NCBI GenBank assembly: GCA_902803345.1
Contig: CADCPV010000410.1
Coordinates: 1-6,446, forward strand
Direction: 5' to 3'
Length of the DNA: 6,446 nt
Origin: an uncultured Eubacteriales bacterium
Lineage (GTDB): Bacteria > Bacillota_A > Clostridia > Lachnospirales > Lachnospiraceae
The translations under genes were made by a program, and so were the position numbers. Within the stretch, counting starts at the first letter, position 1; the number at the start of each line of letters is the position of its first letter. Below are positions 1 through 6,358 of the stretch, one piece after another. The notes under the pieces were generated by a model, which was not told the origin of the DNA, did no database searches, and saw nothing but the letters and a program-made list of their open reading frames with translations.

Positions 1-438
1 CCGCAGCTCTGGACCTTTTTTGAGCAGAAGGGATATACAAACTTCTTTGTATTTTCCAATACGGTCTCCGAGCTTTTGGAGGCGAACCTGATCAAAAAGG
101 ATGAGGTGCGCTCCGTGCAGCGCTATGAGCTGACGCGGGAGGGAGAAGAAGCACTGTATTATTTCAAGCGTGATATTCCCGAAGGCGTCCGGACTGACAT
201 GGACGAGTTCATCAGTGAGAACAAGTTCCAGCTGCGGAATGAAACCGGCGTCATTGCGGACTATCATAAGACCGAGAATTTTGACTGGAAAGTGCACTGT
301 GAAGTCCGGGAGGGAAATGCGGTCGTATTTGAAATCAACCTGACAGTTCCGACGGATGATTTAGCGCGGGTCATCGCCGGGCACTGGAAAGAAAACGCCC
401 AGTCAGTCTATGCGGATGTCATGAACCGGCTGATGTAA
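1..438 (+). CDS. DUF4364 family winged-helix protein, 5'-truncated by the window edge
   Basis: The reading frame is open from base 1 and gives 145 residues ending in TAA. No in-window start is credible: the TTG at 76 falls in the middle of the conserved part, so the true start lies upstream. The N-terminal part (KGYTNFF, then VSELLEANLI, then YELTREGEEALYYF at about residues 42-55) reads like a winged-helix domain of the PadR-like type. The rest (ENKFQLRNETGVIADYH, HCEVREG, then LTVPTDDLARVIAGHWKENAQ) matches what I recall of DUF4364 proteins from Lachnospiraceae and related Clostridia. About 30 N-terminal residues are probably missing, judging from the usual family length. A DNA-binding regulatory role is inferred from the fold; the target is unknown. 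The next gene, rpmE, has its own promoter, so the two are probably separate transcription units. Confidence 0.8.
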   Translation, partial: PQLWTFFEQKGYTNFFVFSNTVSELLEANLIKKDEVRSVQRYELTREGEEALYYFKRDIPEGVRTDMDEFISENKFQLRNETGVIADYHKTENFDWKVHCEVREGNAVVFEINLTVPTDDLARVIAGHWKENAQSVYADVMNRLM

Positions 439-446
439 AAAAGTAC

Positions 447-475
447 TTGCAATTTCTTTCTGACTGTGTTATATT
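447..475 (+). promoter_or_regulatory. Sigma-A-like promoter of rpmE with extended -10
   Basis: A -35 box TTGCAA (447-452) is separated by exactly 17 bases from a -10 box TATATT (470-475, 5 of 6 consensus bases). The -10 is preceded by TGT (467-469), which makes it an extended -10. It lies in the 98-base gap between the DUF4364 gene and rpmE. Transcription should start near 482, giving a leader of about 55 nt. Confidence 0.75.
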
Positions 476-493
476 ATCTCAGTTGCTATTATC

Positions 494-516
494 GCCGCTG
501 TTCGGAAACCAGCGGT
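494..516 (+). promoter_or_regulatory. Hairpin in the rpmE 5' leader, possible bL31 autoregulatory element
   Basis: CCGCTG (495-500) pairs perfectly with CAGCGG (510-515), with a possible G-U closing pair (494/516) and a 9-nt loop. It lies inside the predicted rpmE leader, about 8 bases before the ribosome binding site. No T-run follows, so it is not a terminator. Leader RNAs bound by bL31 have been described upstream of rpmE in several phyla including Firmicutes. Whether this hairpin belongs to that class is an inference from position and structure only. Confidence 0.4.
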
Positions 517-536
517 AAAAGAAGAGGAGAGCAGAA

Positions 537-743
537 ATGAAAGAAGGAATCCATCCGAAGTATTATGAGTGCAAGGTTACCTGCAACTGCGGGAATACCT
601 TTGTGACCGGCTCCACCAAGAAGGAAATCCACGTTGAAACCTGTGCGAAGTGCCATCCGTTCTATACCGGACAGCAGAGAGCGGTTTCTGCGCGCGGCCG
701 TATCGAACGCTTCAACAAGAAGTACGGCGTCCAGAGCAAATAG
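537..743 (+). CDS. rpmE: 50S ribosomal protein bL31, zinc-binding type
   Basis: This 68-residue protein has the typical L31 start ([11 protein letters not shown]) and the tail motif [10 protein letters not shown] followed by [11 protein letters not shown]. It is a component of the large ribosomal subunit near the central protuberance, at the contact with the small subunit. The four zinc-ligand cysteines are present as CNC (C16, C18) and CAKC (C36, C39), so this is the zinc-containing (C+) form, not the zinc-free paralogue made under zinc starvation. There is an additional cysteine at residue 12. The length matches the family (66-70 aa). The ATG at 537 follows AGGAGA (525-530) at 6 bases. The gene has its own promoter and leader hairpin upstream and a strong terminator immediately after, so it is largely a single-gene unit. 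Confidence 0.97.
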   Translation: MKEGIHPKYYECKVTCNCGNTFVTGSTKKEIHVETCAKCHPFYTGQQRAVSARGRIERFNKKYGVQSK

Positions 744-753
744 GAGTTTTTGG

Positions 754-804
754 AAAACAGCCACGGAGGTGCTATTTTTGCAGCCTCCGTGGCTGTTTTC
801 TGTT
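754..804 (+). terminator. Strong intrinsic terminator after rpmE
   Basis: A perfect 16-bp inverted repeat (754-769 with 784-799) has an A-run at its left base and TTTTCTGTT on its right. The core arms are ACAGCCACGGAGG and its complement, with a 14-nt loop. It starts 10 bases after the rpmE stop. The A-rich left flank means it could also act on the minus strand, but no minus-strand gene is nearby. The next gene begins only 40 bases beyond it, so DUF1385-prmC-prfA may rely partly on readthrough or on a weak promoter that I cannot identify. Confidence 0.93.
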
Positions 805-844
805 GTGAGGAATCTCATACAGAATCAATTTGGAGAGAAACACG

Positions 845-1780
845 ATGAAATTTTCCGGAATCGGCGGACAGGCCGTATTAGAAGGAATCATGATGAAGAA
901 CGGGCAGGATTACGCCATCGCGGTCCGCAGGCCCGACGGAGAGATTGAAATCAAAAAGGAGAAGCATGTGAGCTTCCAGGACAAGCACAAATGGGCGAAG
1001 TGGCCTTTTGTCCGGGGGATTTTTGCCTTTATCGATTCCCTGTCGCTGGGCATGGATACCTTAAGCTGGTCGGCCTCCTTTGTTGAAGAAGAACCGAAAA
1101 AAGACGGGAAAAAGCAGGATACCGGCAAAAAGGAAAAATCCGCGGGGCTCAGCAAGGCAGAGACGGTCATTACGATTATTGTCGCAGTTGTTCTTGCGAT
1201 CGGTGTCTTTGTGGTGCTTCCGACCTACCTTTCAAACCTGCTGAAGAAATGGATCTCTTCGATGACCTTGATCGCGGTTCTGGAGGGCGTAATCCGGCTT
1301 GTGATCTTTATCGCCTATGTGTCGCTGATTTCCCTGATGAAGGATATCCGGCGGGTCTATATGTATCACGGTTCGGAGCATAAATGCATCAACTGCATTG
1401 AATCCGGACTTCCGCTTACAGTCGAGAATGTAATGAAAAGCTCCAAGGAACACCGCAGATGCGGAACTTCCTTCCTGCTTTTCGTCATGCTGATTTCGAT
1501 CATTCTCTTCATTTTTATCCGGATCGAATACCTGCCGCTTCGGATGCTGTCGCGTCTTGCGCTGATCCCGGTCGTTGCAGGCCTTTCCTATGAACTTCTC
1601 AGGCTGAACGGACGCTTCGACAACAAACTGACCTGGATCCTTTCGCGGCCCGGCATGTGGATGCAGGCGCTGACGACAAGGGAGCCGGACCCGGATATGG
1701 CGGAGGTCGCGATACAGGCGGTTGAAGCGGTCTTTGACTGGCAGAAATTCCTGGAGGAGAACTTCAGTGACGATCAGTGA
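845..1780 (+). CDS. DUF1385 (YqhQ-like) integral membrane protein
   Basis: The 311-residue protein opens with the family hallmark GGQAVLEGIMMK (residues 7-18). It also has YHGSEHKCINCIE (174-186) and RRCGTSFLLFV (205-214), the motifs behind the family's annotation as a predicted metal-dependent enzyme. Four likely membrane segments lie at about residues 108-126, 141-165, 208-226 and 233-253. A highly charged Lys/Glu-rich stretch (81-104) precedes the first. The conserved tail LTTREPDPDMAEVAIQAVEAV is present. I chose ATG 845 because GGAG (832-835) stands 9 bases upstream; an in-frame TTG at 830 would lie over that site. The biochemical function is not established. Linkage to prmC and prfA recurs in Clostridia, and here the 3' end overlaps prmC by 14 nt, implying co-expression, but it does not prove a role in translation. 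Confidence 0.93.
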   Translation: MKFSGIGGQAVLEGIMMKNGQDYAIAVRRPDGEIEIKKEKHVSFQDKHKWAKWPFVRGIFAFIDSLSLGMDTLSWSASFVEEEPKKDGKKQDTGKKEKSAGLSKAETVITIIVAVVLAIGVFVVLPTYLSNLLKKWISSMTLIAVLEGVIRLVIFIAYVSLISLMKDIRRVYMYHGSEHKCINCIESGLPLTVENVMKSSKEHRRCGTSFLLFVMLISIILFIFIRIEYLPLRMLSRLALIPVVAGLSYELLRLNGRFDNKLTWILSRPGMWMQALTTREPDPDMAEVAIQAVEAVFDWQKFLEENFSDDQ

Positions 1781-2633
1781 AACGGTTCGGAAAGGCGCGG
1801 AAATACTCGGAAAAGCCGGTGTTTCAGAAGCAGAAAACGACGCCCGGGAGCTGATGCTGTATCTTCGGAACTGGAACCTTACGGAATATCTTATGAACGT
1901 CCATGAAATCCTGACGGATTCGGAAGCCGCTTCCTACCGGGAACTGATCGGAAAGCGCGCGGAACGGGTTCCGCTGCAGCATCTGACGGGACGGGCATAT
2001 TTCTACGGGTACGAGTTTCTTGTGAATCCTTCCGTCCTGATTCCGCGCTTTGATACGGAAATCCTGGTCGGGACCGTGCTTGCCGAAAATACCGGACACC
2101 AGGAGAAACTTTCGGTGCTGGACCTCTGTACCGGCTCCGGCTGCATTGCGGTGACGCTGAAAAAAGAAGGCGGATACGGGCAGGTGGATGCATCCGATAT
2201 TGATCCTGCAGCGCTTCATGTAGCAGAAATGAATGCGAAGCGCCTCGGCGCAGAAATCCGTTTTCTTACAGGAGATCTTTTTGCAGCGATTCCGGCAGGT
2301 TCCGGGATCCGTTATGACCTGATCGTCTGCAATCCGCCGTATATCGCGGAATCGGAACGGGATTCTCTGGACCCGGAAGTCCGGGACCATGACCCGGAGA
2401 AAGCGCTGTTTGCAGGAGCGGACGGGTTGGATTTCTACAGGCGGATTTCCGAAGAAGCACCAAAGTACCTGAAACCGGGCGGGAAAATCTATCTTGAGAT
2501 CGGATATACTCAGGCGGAAGCGGTATCTTTGCTGCTTTTTCAGAATGGTTTTTCCGGAATCCGGACAGTGCAGGATCTTTCCGGAAAGGACCGGGTTGTC
2601 CGGGCCGATTTGTTGCAGGAGACAGAAAAATGA
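1767..2633 (+). CDS. prmC: Peptide chain release factor N5-glutamine methyltransferase
   Basis: PrmC is a cytoplasmic, S-adenosylmethionine-dependent enzyme that methylates the glutamine of the GGQ motif in release factors, raising peptide-release efficiency. The N-terminal helical domain (about 1-85) contains [10 protein letters not shown] (66-75). The junction motif LIPRFDTE (91-98) follows. The SAM-binding motif is [15 protein letters not shown] (117-131), and the catalytic NPPY is at 189-192. The 288-residue length is normal for the family. The frame extends upstream, but GTG 1767 is preferred because GGAGGAG (1753-1759) lies 7 bases before it and the protein then begins [14 protein letters not shown], as expected. 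That start lies inside the end of the DUF1385 gene (14-nt overlap). The TGA stop overlaps the prfA ATG. Its substrate PrfA is the next gene, an arrangement found across bacteria. Confidence 0.96.
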   Translation: MTISETVRKGAEILGKAGVSEAENDARELMLYLRNWNLTEYLMNVHEILTDSEAASYRELIGKRAERVPLQHLTGRAYFYGYEFLVNPSVLIPRFDTEILVGTVLAENTGHQEKLSVLDLCTGSGCIAVTLKKEGGYGQVDASDIDPAALHVAEMNAKRLGAEIRFLTGDLFAAIPAGSGIRYDLIVCNPPYIAESERDSLDPEVRDHDPEKALFAGADGLDFYRRISEEAPKYLKPGGKIYLEIGYTQAEAVSLLLFQNGFSGIRTVQDLSGKDRVVRADLLQETEK

Positions 2634-3706
2634 TGTTTGACAGACTGGAAGATACCGTGCGGCACTACGAGGAATTGTCCGCGGAGCTGCAGGCTCCGGA
2701 CGCGGCCTTTGATCCGAAGCGGTATCGTCAGCTTATGAAGGAGCAGACCGATCTGCAGCCTCTCGTGGAAAGCTACCGGGCTTATAAAAAAGCGAAAAGC
2801 GACGGACAGGCTGCCCGGGAAATGCTGGATTCCGAGAAAGATCCGGAGATGCGTGAACTTCTCAAGGAAGAGATTGCAGATGCGGAGGAGGAAGAGGAAC
2901 GGCTCTCCGGGAAGCTTCGGATTCTCCTTCTGCCGAAGGACCCGAATGATGAGAAAAACATCGTGATCGAAGTCCGGGCCGGCGCAGGCGGAGAGGAAGC
3001 AGCGCTTTTTGCGGCGGATATCTACCGGATGTATACGCGCTTTGCGGAGAAGAACCGCTGGAAAGTGGAGACAATCGACGTCAGCGAATCCGGGATCGGC
3101 GGTTTTTCCAAAGTGGTCGGGATGATCAGCGGGAAAGGTGCTTATTCCAGACTGAAGTTTGAGTCAGGCGTGCACCGGGTCCAGCGGATTCCGAAAACCG
3201 AGTCCGGCGGGCGGATCCATACGTCGACCTGTACGGTAGCGATCATGCCGGAAGCGGAAGATGTGGATATCTCCATTGACATGAATGACATCCGCTTTGA
3301 CGTTTTCCGGTCGACCGGCCACGGCGGGCAGAGCGTCAATACGACGGATTCGGCGGTGCGGCTCACGCATATCCCGACCGGAATCGTCATTTCCTGCCAG
3401 GATGAGAAATCCCAGCTGAAAAATAAGGACAAGGCGCTCCGGGTGCTGCGGGCGCGCCTCTACGATCTCGAACTTCAGAAAAAACAGCAGTCAGAAGCCG
3501 CAGAGCGGCGCTCCCAGATCGGATCGGGCGACCGGTCGGAGAAGATCCGGACCTACAATTTCCCGCAGGGCCGGGTGACGGATCACCGGATCAACCTGAG
3601 CCTGTACCGGATCGACAGCATTATGGACGGAGATCTCACGGAACTCATCGACAGCCTGATCGCAAGCGACCAGGCACAGAAGCTCTCGCAGCAGGCAGAA
3701 CAGTAG
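2630..3706 (+). CDS. prfA: Peptide chain release factor 1 (RF1)
   Basis: RF1 recognises UAA and UAG in the ribosomal A site and triggers hydrolysis of peptidyl-tRNA. The 358-residue length is standard. The N-terminal helical domain 1 (about 1-105) is rich in charged residues. Domain 2 carries the stop-codon-reading PxT tripeptide as PKT (188-190) within [19 protein letters not shown], which marks RF1 and excludes RF2 (SPF). Domain 3 holds the catalytic GGQ (232-234) in [13 protein letters not shown]234 is the residue methylated by PrmC. The conserved [19 protein letters not shown] lies at 302-320. ATG 2630 is 8 bases after AGGAG (2617-2621) and overlaps the prmC stop as ATGA, suggesting translational coupling. 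The adjacent in-frame ATG at 2633 (giving MFDRLED) is an equally plausible start by family comparison. Confidence 0.97.
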   Translation: MMFDRLEDTVRHYEELSAELQAPDAAFDPKRYRQLMKEQTDLQPLVESYRAYKKAKSDGQAAREMLDSEKDPEMRELLKEEIADAEEEEERLSGKLRILLLPKDPNDEKNIVIEVRAGAGGEEAALFAADIYRMYTRFAEKNRWKVETIDVSESGIGGFSKVVGMISGKGAYSRLKFESGVHRVQRIPKTESGGRIHTSTCTVAIMPEAEDVDISIDMNDIRFDVFRSTGHGGQSVNTTDSAVRLTHIPTGIVISCQDEKSQLKNKDKALRVLRARLYDLELQKKQQSEAAERRSQIGSGDRSEKIRTYNFPQGRVTDHRINLSLYRIDSIMDGDLTELIDSLIASDQAQKLSQQAEQ

Positions 3707-3710
3707 AACA

Positions 3711-3745
3711 AAGGCGGCAGGTTTTTAAGCCTGCCGTCTTCGTTT
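3711..3745 (+). terminator. Terminator after prfA, probably bidirectional
   Basis: An 11-bp stem (3711-3721 with 3730-3740, one G-U pair) has the core CGGCAGG / CCTGCCG and an 8-nt loop. It starts 4 bases after the prfA stop. The T-run on the plus side is modest (TCTTCGTTT). Read on the minus strand, the stem is followed by CCTTTGTTCT, so the same hairpin can end the convergent mgsA transcript, whose stop lies about 34 bases away. Confidence 0.8.
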
Positions 3746-3746
3746 G

Positions 3747-3829
3747 AAAGGATTCATCATATGAAAAAGGAGTTCAGTGTTTCATTTCTTCACGCCAGTC
3801 CAGATTTCCGCGGTACAGGGCGCCGATGA
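3747..3829 (+). other. Orphan translation start with a 22-codon ORF, overlapping the mgsA 3' end
   Basis: AAAGGA (3747-3752), an 8-base gap and ATG (3761) form a well-spaced initiation site. It leads into ATG AAA AAG GAG TTC, a codon run typical of true gene starts. The frame then runs into the antisense of the mgsA end and stops at TGA 3827-3829 after 22 codons. No promoter lies between the prfA terminator and this site. It may be the leftover 5' end of a gene once found after prfA and cut off when the minus-strand genes came to lie here, or it may be chance. I do not call it a functional gene. Confidence 0.3.
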
Positions 3830-4178
3830 GGCACTCCGCAGTCGGAATATTGGTCGCGACCGGGATCGAATAGAAGTCGCAGAGACGGATCAGGGCGTTA
3901 TGGTCTGCGGGCTCATGGAAGTTGTCTAAAGAGACGCGCTCAAAAGTGAAGAGGAGATCGATTTCCTCATTCATGATCGCGGTTTCAAGCTGACGGTCGC
4001 CGCCGAGGCCGCCCGCCAGAAGTTCCACAACATTCAGACCGGTTGCAAGCCGGATATGCTGTGCCGTTGCCTGTGTTGCAATCAGCCGGTAATTCTCCAG
4101 GATGTGCTTGTAGGCAATACAGAAATTCTCTAAAAGTATCTTTTTTTCGTTGTCCGCATGTAATCCAATCGTGAGCAT
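3774..4178 (-). CDS. mgsA: Methylglyoxal synthase family protein, divergent active site
   Basis: Methylglyoxal synthase converts dihydroxyacetone phosphate to methylglyoxal and phosphate, a glycolytic bypass. The 134-residue product matches the short Firmicutes form throughout: NFCIAYKHILENY (18-30), ATGLNV (45-50), GGLGGDRQ (56-63), then HEP (88-90), NALIRLCDFYSIPVATN (94-110) and NLDWRE at the end. The catalytic Asp of GGD is D61 and the conserved His is H88. D9, K12, T35 and T38 also fit remembered E. coli ligands (D20, K23, T45, T48). Several usual features are altered: AHD reads HAD, GTTG reads QATA, SGP reads AGG, and the RDPL segment with its catalytic Asp reads ERVSL. There is also one extra residue after HEP. 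Activity or substrate may therefore differ. ATG 4178 gives the family N terminus (MLTIGL). AAGGAG (4195-4190) is 11 bases upstream, so an in-frame TTG at 4184 (5-base gap) is a possible start; ATG 4244 is unlikely. Confidence 0.85.
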   Translation of the reverse strand: MLTIGLHADNEKKILLENFCIAYKHILENYRLIATQATAQHIRLATGLNVVELLAGGLGGDRQLETAIMNEEIDLLFTFERVSLDNFHEPADHNALIRLCDFYSIPVATNIPTAECLIGALYRGNLDWREEMKH

Positions 4179-4189
4179 CAGCAAAGCGT

Positions 4190-4195
4190 CTCCTT
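4190..4195 (-). promoter_or_regulatory. Ribosome binding site of mgsA, with ambiguous start
   Basis: AAGGAG reads on the minus strand from 4195 to 4190. It is 11 bases before ATG 4178 (slightly long), 5 bases before an in-frame TTG at 4184, and far downstream of the ATG codons at 4217 and 4244. It therefore argues that the longer N-terminal extension is untranslated leader. Confidence 0.7.
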
Positions 4196-4206
4196 CAGTG
4201 TTAGAC

Positions 4207-4222
4207 TTATCATGCATGATAA
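4207..4222. promoter_or_regulatory. Perfect 16-bp palindrome in the mgsA 5' leader
   Basis: TTATCATGCATGATAA is identical to its own reverse complement, with its axis between 4214 and 4215. It lies between the predicted mgsA transcription start (near 4250) and the mgsA ribosome binding site. Having no spacer at its centre, it is a better candidate for a DNA operator bound by a dimeric protein than for an RNA hairpin. The binding protein is unknown. Confidence 0.45.
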
Positions 4223-4250
4223 TGCCGCTACATGATCCCACCATAAATCT

Positions 4251-4268
4251 TTGTCAATTCTATCACAA
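4251..4268. promoter_or_regulatory. Candidate Rex (redox repressor) operator over the mgsA -10 box
   Basis: The plus strand reads TTGTCAA - TTCT - ATCACAA. Compared with the Rex consensus TTGTGAA-N4-TTCACAA, 12 of the 14 specified bases match and the 4-base spacer is exact. The symmetry continues outward by two further base pairs (C4249/G4270 and T4250/A4269). The site covers the TAGAAT -10 of the mgsA promoter, where binding would block RNA polymerase. Rex binds DNA when NADH/NAD+ is low and releases it when NADH rises. The match is seen directly; regulation by Rex is inferred. Confidence 0.5.
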
Positions 4269-4285
4269 AGAATCCATTTGCACAA
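4257..4285 (-). promoter_or_regulatory. Promoter of mgsA with extended -10
   Basis: On the minus strand, TTGTGC (4285-4280) is followed by a 17-base spacer and TAGAAT (4262-4257, 5 of 6 consensus bases), with TGA directly before it as an extended -10. The -35 is weak (3 of 6). The expected transcription start is near 4250, giving a leader of about 72 nt. The surrounding stretch 4245-4331 is strongly AT-rich. I see no convincing terminator between the ABC-F stop and this promoter, so some readthrough from the upstream gene is likely. Confidence 0.6.
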
Positions 4286-4331
4286 TACCTAAATAAGTAA
4301 CAAATTTCTTTATTTTCATTAGACAAAATGT

Positions 4332-6233
4332 TTAAATCAGCTGCTCCCATAAGAGATATTTCTGATCTAAAAGCTCGCTGAGTGCTTTTTGGTGTTCGCT
4401 GAGTTCTGTGAGTTTTTTGCTGTCGGTCGCATTTTCCGGGAGGGAGATCTGATCGTCCGTCAGACGGATTTCCTCCTCAAGTGAAGCAATTTCATCTTCG
4501 AGGCGTCGGATTTCGTTTTCACTCTTTCTTTTCCGGGCTTCCTCGGCCTTTTTCTGAAGGAATAGTTCCCGGCCGTCCCGTTTATTTGTTTCGTCCTGTG
4601 CCCGGTCCCGGTCCGCAAGCGCGTGCATGCGGTCCCGGATCTCGAGATAGTAATCATAATTCCCGGGATAGCTCAGGAACTTCTGATGGTAGAGTTCGAT
4701 GATCCGCGTCGCGGTTGCATTGATGAAATACCGGTCATGAGAGACAAAAAGAAGCGTTCCCTCATAGGAAACAAGCGCATTTTCGAGGATTTCCTTGCTG
4801 GTCATGTCCAGATGGTTTGTCGGCTCGTCAAGGATCAGGAAATTCACGTCGGAGAGCATGATCTTCGCAAGCGACAGCCGTCCCTGTTCACCGCCGGAAA
4901 GATCACCGACCAGTTTAAAGACATCATCACCGGTAAAAAGGAAGGCTGCGAGCATATTTCGGATTGCGGTGTTGTTCATCAGCGGATATTCGTCGGAAAT
5001 CTCGTTGAAGAGCGTTTTTTCGGGAGAAAGCGTCTGGTGTTCCTGGTCAAAATAGCCGATGAAGACCTTGGCGCCGGCTTCAATTTCGCCGCTGTCCGGC
5101 TCTTCCTTTCCCATGATCAGTTTCAGGAGCGTCGATTTGCCGGTTCCGTTGTCACCGATAATGGCGACACGCTCCCCGCGCCTGATTTCAATATCGGCGT
5201 TTTCGAAAAGCACGCGTCCGTCAAAGGATTTTCCGAGACCGCGGATCGAAAGCACATCGTTTCCGGAGAGCATGTTCGGAACGAGCCGGAGCTTCATTTC
5301 ATTGTCTTCCTCGGTCGGCTTTTCGAGGCGCTCCATATGAGAAAGCAGCTTCTCGCGGCTTTTCGCCTTGACATAATAGTCCTCCGTATTATAGCGGCGG
5401 AAACGTTCGATGATTTCCTCCTGCCGGCGGATTTCCCGCTGCTGTTTCTCGTACTCACGAAGCTTCGATTCCCAGATCGCTTTCTTCTTCCTGGTAAAGT
5501 CCGTATAGTTGCCGTTGTAGGAGTAGCAGACGCCCTGTGTGAGGTCGATTACCTTTGTAACCAGCTTGTCCAGGAAATACCGGTCGTGGGAAATGATGAA
5601 AACAGCACCCGGATAGGAAGAAAGATAGCCCTCGAGCCAGCTTGTGGCATTGATGTCGAGGTGGTTCGTCGGCTCGTCAAGAAGCAGCAGGTCCGGCGCA
5701 AGAAGCAACAGTTTTCCAAGCGCAATCCGGGTTTTTTCGCCGCCGGAGAGGGCGCTTACAGGCAGGGAAAACTCCTTTTCCGTGAAGCCGAGTCCCCGGA
5801 GCACACCGGTGACTTCGCTTTCGAGCGCATACCCGTTCTCCTGGTCAAACTGCTCCTGCAGCGCGCTGTGGCGCCTGACAAGGGCATTCAGCGCATCGCC
5901 TTCTGCTTTGGCGATTTCATGCTCCAGTTCGCGCATGCCGGTTTCAAGATCCAGAAGGTCCTGCCGCACGCTCATGACTTCGTCGAACATGCTGCGGTCG
6001 GACTCGAGCTCCGTATGCTGGGAGAGATAGCCCATGCTTTTGTCTTTTCCGAAGATGACTTCGCCGCTGTCCGGGTCTATTGCAGACGTAATAATCCTGA
6101 AGAGCGTGGTTTTCCCGGCCCCGTTGTTCCCGACAAGCGCGGCTTTCTGTCTGTCTTCTATGTGAAAGGTTGCATCCCGGATGACAACATCCTCCAGGAA
6201 GGCCTTTGTGATGTGGTTCAGCGCAAGTATCAT
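4332..6233 (-). CDS. ABC-F family ATPase, YdiF/Uup type
   Basis: ABC-F proteins have two fused ATPase domains and no membrane segments; characterised members act on the ribosome, in translation or ribosome protection. In this 633-residue protein, domain 1 shows Walker A GNNGAGKTT (35-43), signature LSGGEKTR (162-169) and Walker B LLLLDEPTNHLD (182-193). The inter-domain linker (about 240-320) is helical and basic (YEKQQREIRRQEEIIERFRR, YYVKAKSREK), as in the P-site-tRNA-contacting linker. Domain 2 shows GDNGTGKST (360-368), LSGGEQGR (445-452) and LILDEPTNHLD (466-476). Both catalytic glutamates (E187, E470) are intact. The C terminus (about 550-633) is a charged predicted coiled coil. Length and wording resemble B. 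subtilis YdiF rather than known antibiotic-resistance ABC-F proteins. ATG 6233 has GGAGGA 8 bases upstream and gives the usual MILALNHITKAF; the 18-codon extension to 6287 crosses the promoter. Confidence 0.95.
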   Translation of the reverse strand: MILALNHITKAFLEDVVIRDATFHIEDRQKAALVGNNGAGKTTLFRIITSAIDPDSGEVIFGKDKSMGYLSQHTELESDRSMFDEVMSVRQDLLDLETGMRELEHEIAKAEGDALNALVRRHSALQEQFDQENGYALESEVTGVLRGLGFTEKEFSLPVSALSGGEKTRIALGKLLLLAPDLLLLDEPTNHLDINATSWLEGYLSSYPGAVFIISHDRYFLDKLVTKVIDLTQGVCYSYNGNYTDFTRKKKAIWESKLREYEKQQREIRRQEEIIERFRRYNTEDYYVKAKSREKLLSHMERLEKPTEEDNEMKLRLVPNMLSGNDVLSIRGLGKSFDGRVLFENADIEIRRGERVAIIGDNGTGKSTLLKLIMGKEEPDSGEIEAGAKVFIGYFDQEHQTLSPEKTLFNEISDEYPLMNNTAIRNMLAAFLFTGDDVFKLVGDLSGGEQGRLSLAKIMLSDVNFLILDEPTNHLDMTSKEILENALVSYEGTLLFVSHDRYFINATATRIIELYHQKFLSYPGNYDYYLEIRDRMHALADRDRAQDETNKRDGRELFLQKKAEEARKRKSENEIRRLEDEIASLEEEIRLTDDQISLPENATDSKKLTELSEHQKALSELLDQKYLLWEQLI

Positions 6234-6258
6234 GATGTCATTCCTCCGCACTTTCCCT

Positions 6259-6287
6259 ATTCTACCCGAAAACCCGGAAAAGTACAA
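6259..6287 (-). promoter_or_regulatory. Promoter of the ABC-F gene
   Basis: On the minus strand, TTGTAC (6287-6282) is separated by 17 bases from TAGAAT (6264-6259). Transcription would start near 6252, only about 19 bases before the ATG, so the leader holds little beyond the ribosome binding site. This leaves no room for the long attenuating leader seen with some inducible resistance ABC-F genes. The spacer contains a near-repeat, TTTTCCGGG then TTTTCGGG. Confidence 0.65.
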
Positions 6288-6358
6288 GAGGGGATTGAAG
6301 CCGTGGATTCGTCGAACAGTTCACGGGTGGAGCGGGGAAGTTTGGCGAAATGGCACAA

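Noticed and set aside
489..818. Minus-strand frame of 109 codons opposite rpmE
   Set aside because: It is antisense to a certain ribosomal protein gene and its terminator, with no recognisable product.
803..822. Weak Rex-like or promoter-like sequence before DUF1385 (TTGTGAG-GAAT-CTCATAC)
   Set aside because: The second half-site matches the Rex consensus at only about 4 of 7 positions, no -10 box fits at 16-18 bases, and the sequence adjoins the rpmE terminator tail.
2577..2588. Palindrome CTTTCCGGAAAG within prmC
   Set aside because: It lies inside coding sequence where TTCCGG-type words are common through codon preference (for example near 850 and 2551), so it needs no special explanation.
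4179..4244. N-terminal extension of the mgsA product (MVGSCSGIIMHDKS...)
   Set aside because: It is not like any methylglyoxal synthase N terminus, ATG 4244 is only about 6 bases from the predicted transcription start, and the only good ribosome binding site lies downstream of it.
4332..6233. Possible antibiotic-resistance ABC-F gene
   Set aside because: Linker and C-terminal coiled coil resemble the housekeeping YdiF/Uup type, and the leader is too short for drug-inducible attenuation.
6234..6287. Upstream extension of the ABC-F protein starting at ATG 6287
   Set aside because: The 18 added codons cross the predicted promoter and ribosome binding site, and family members start at MIL as in the 6233 call.
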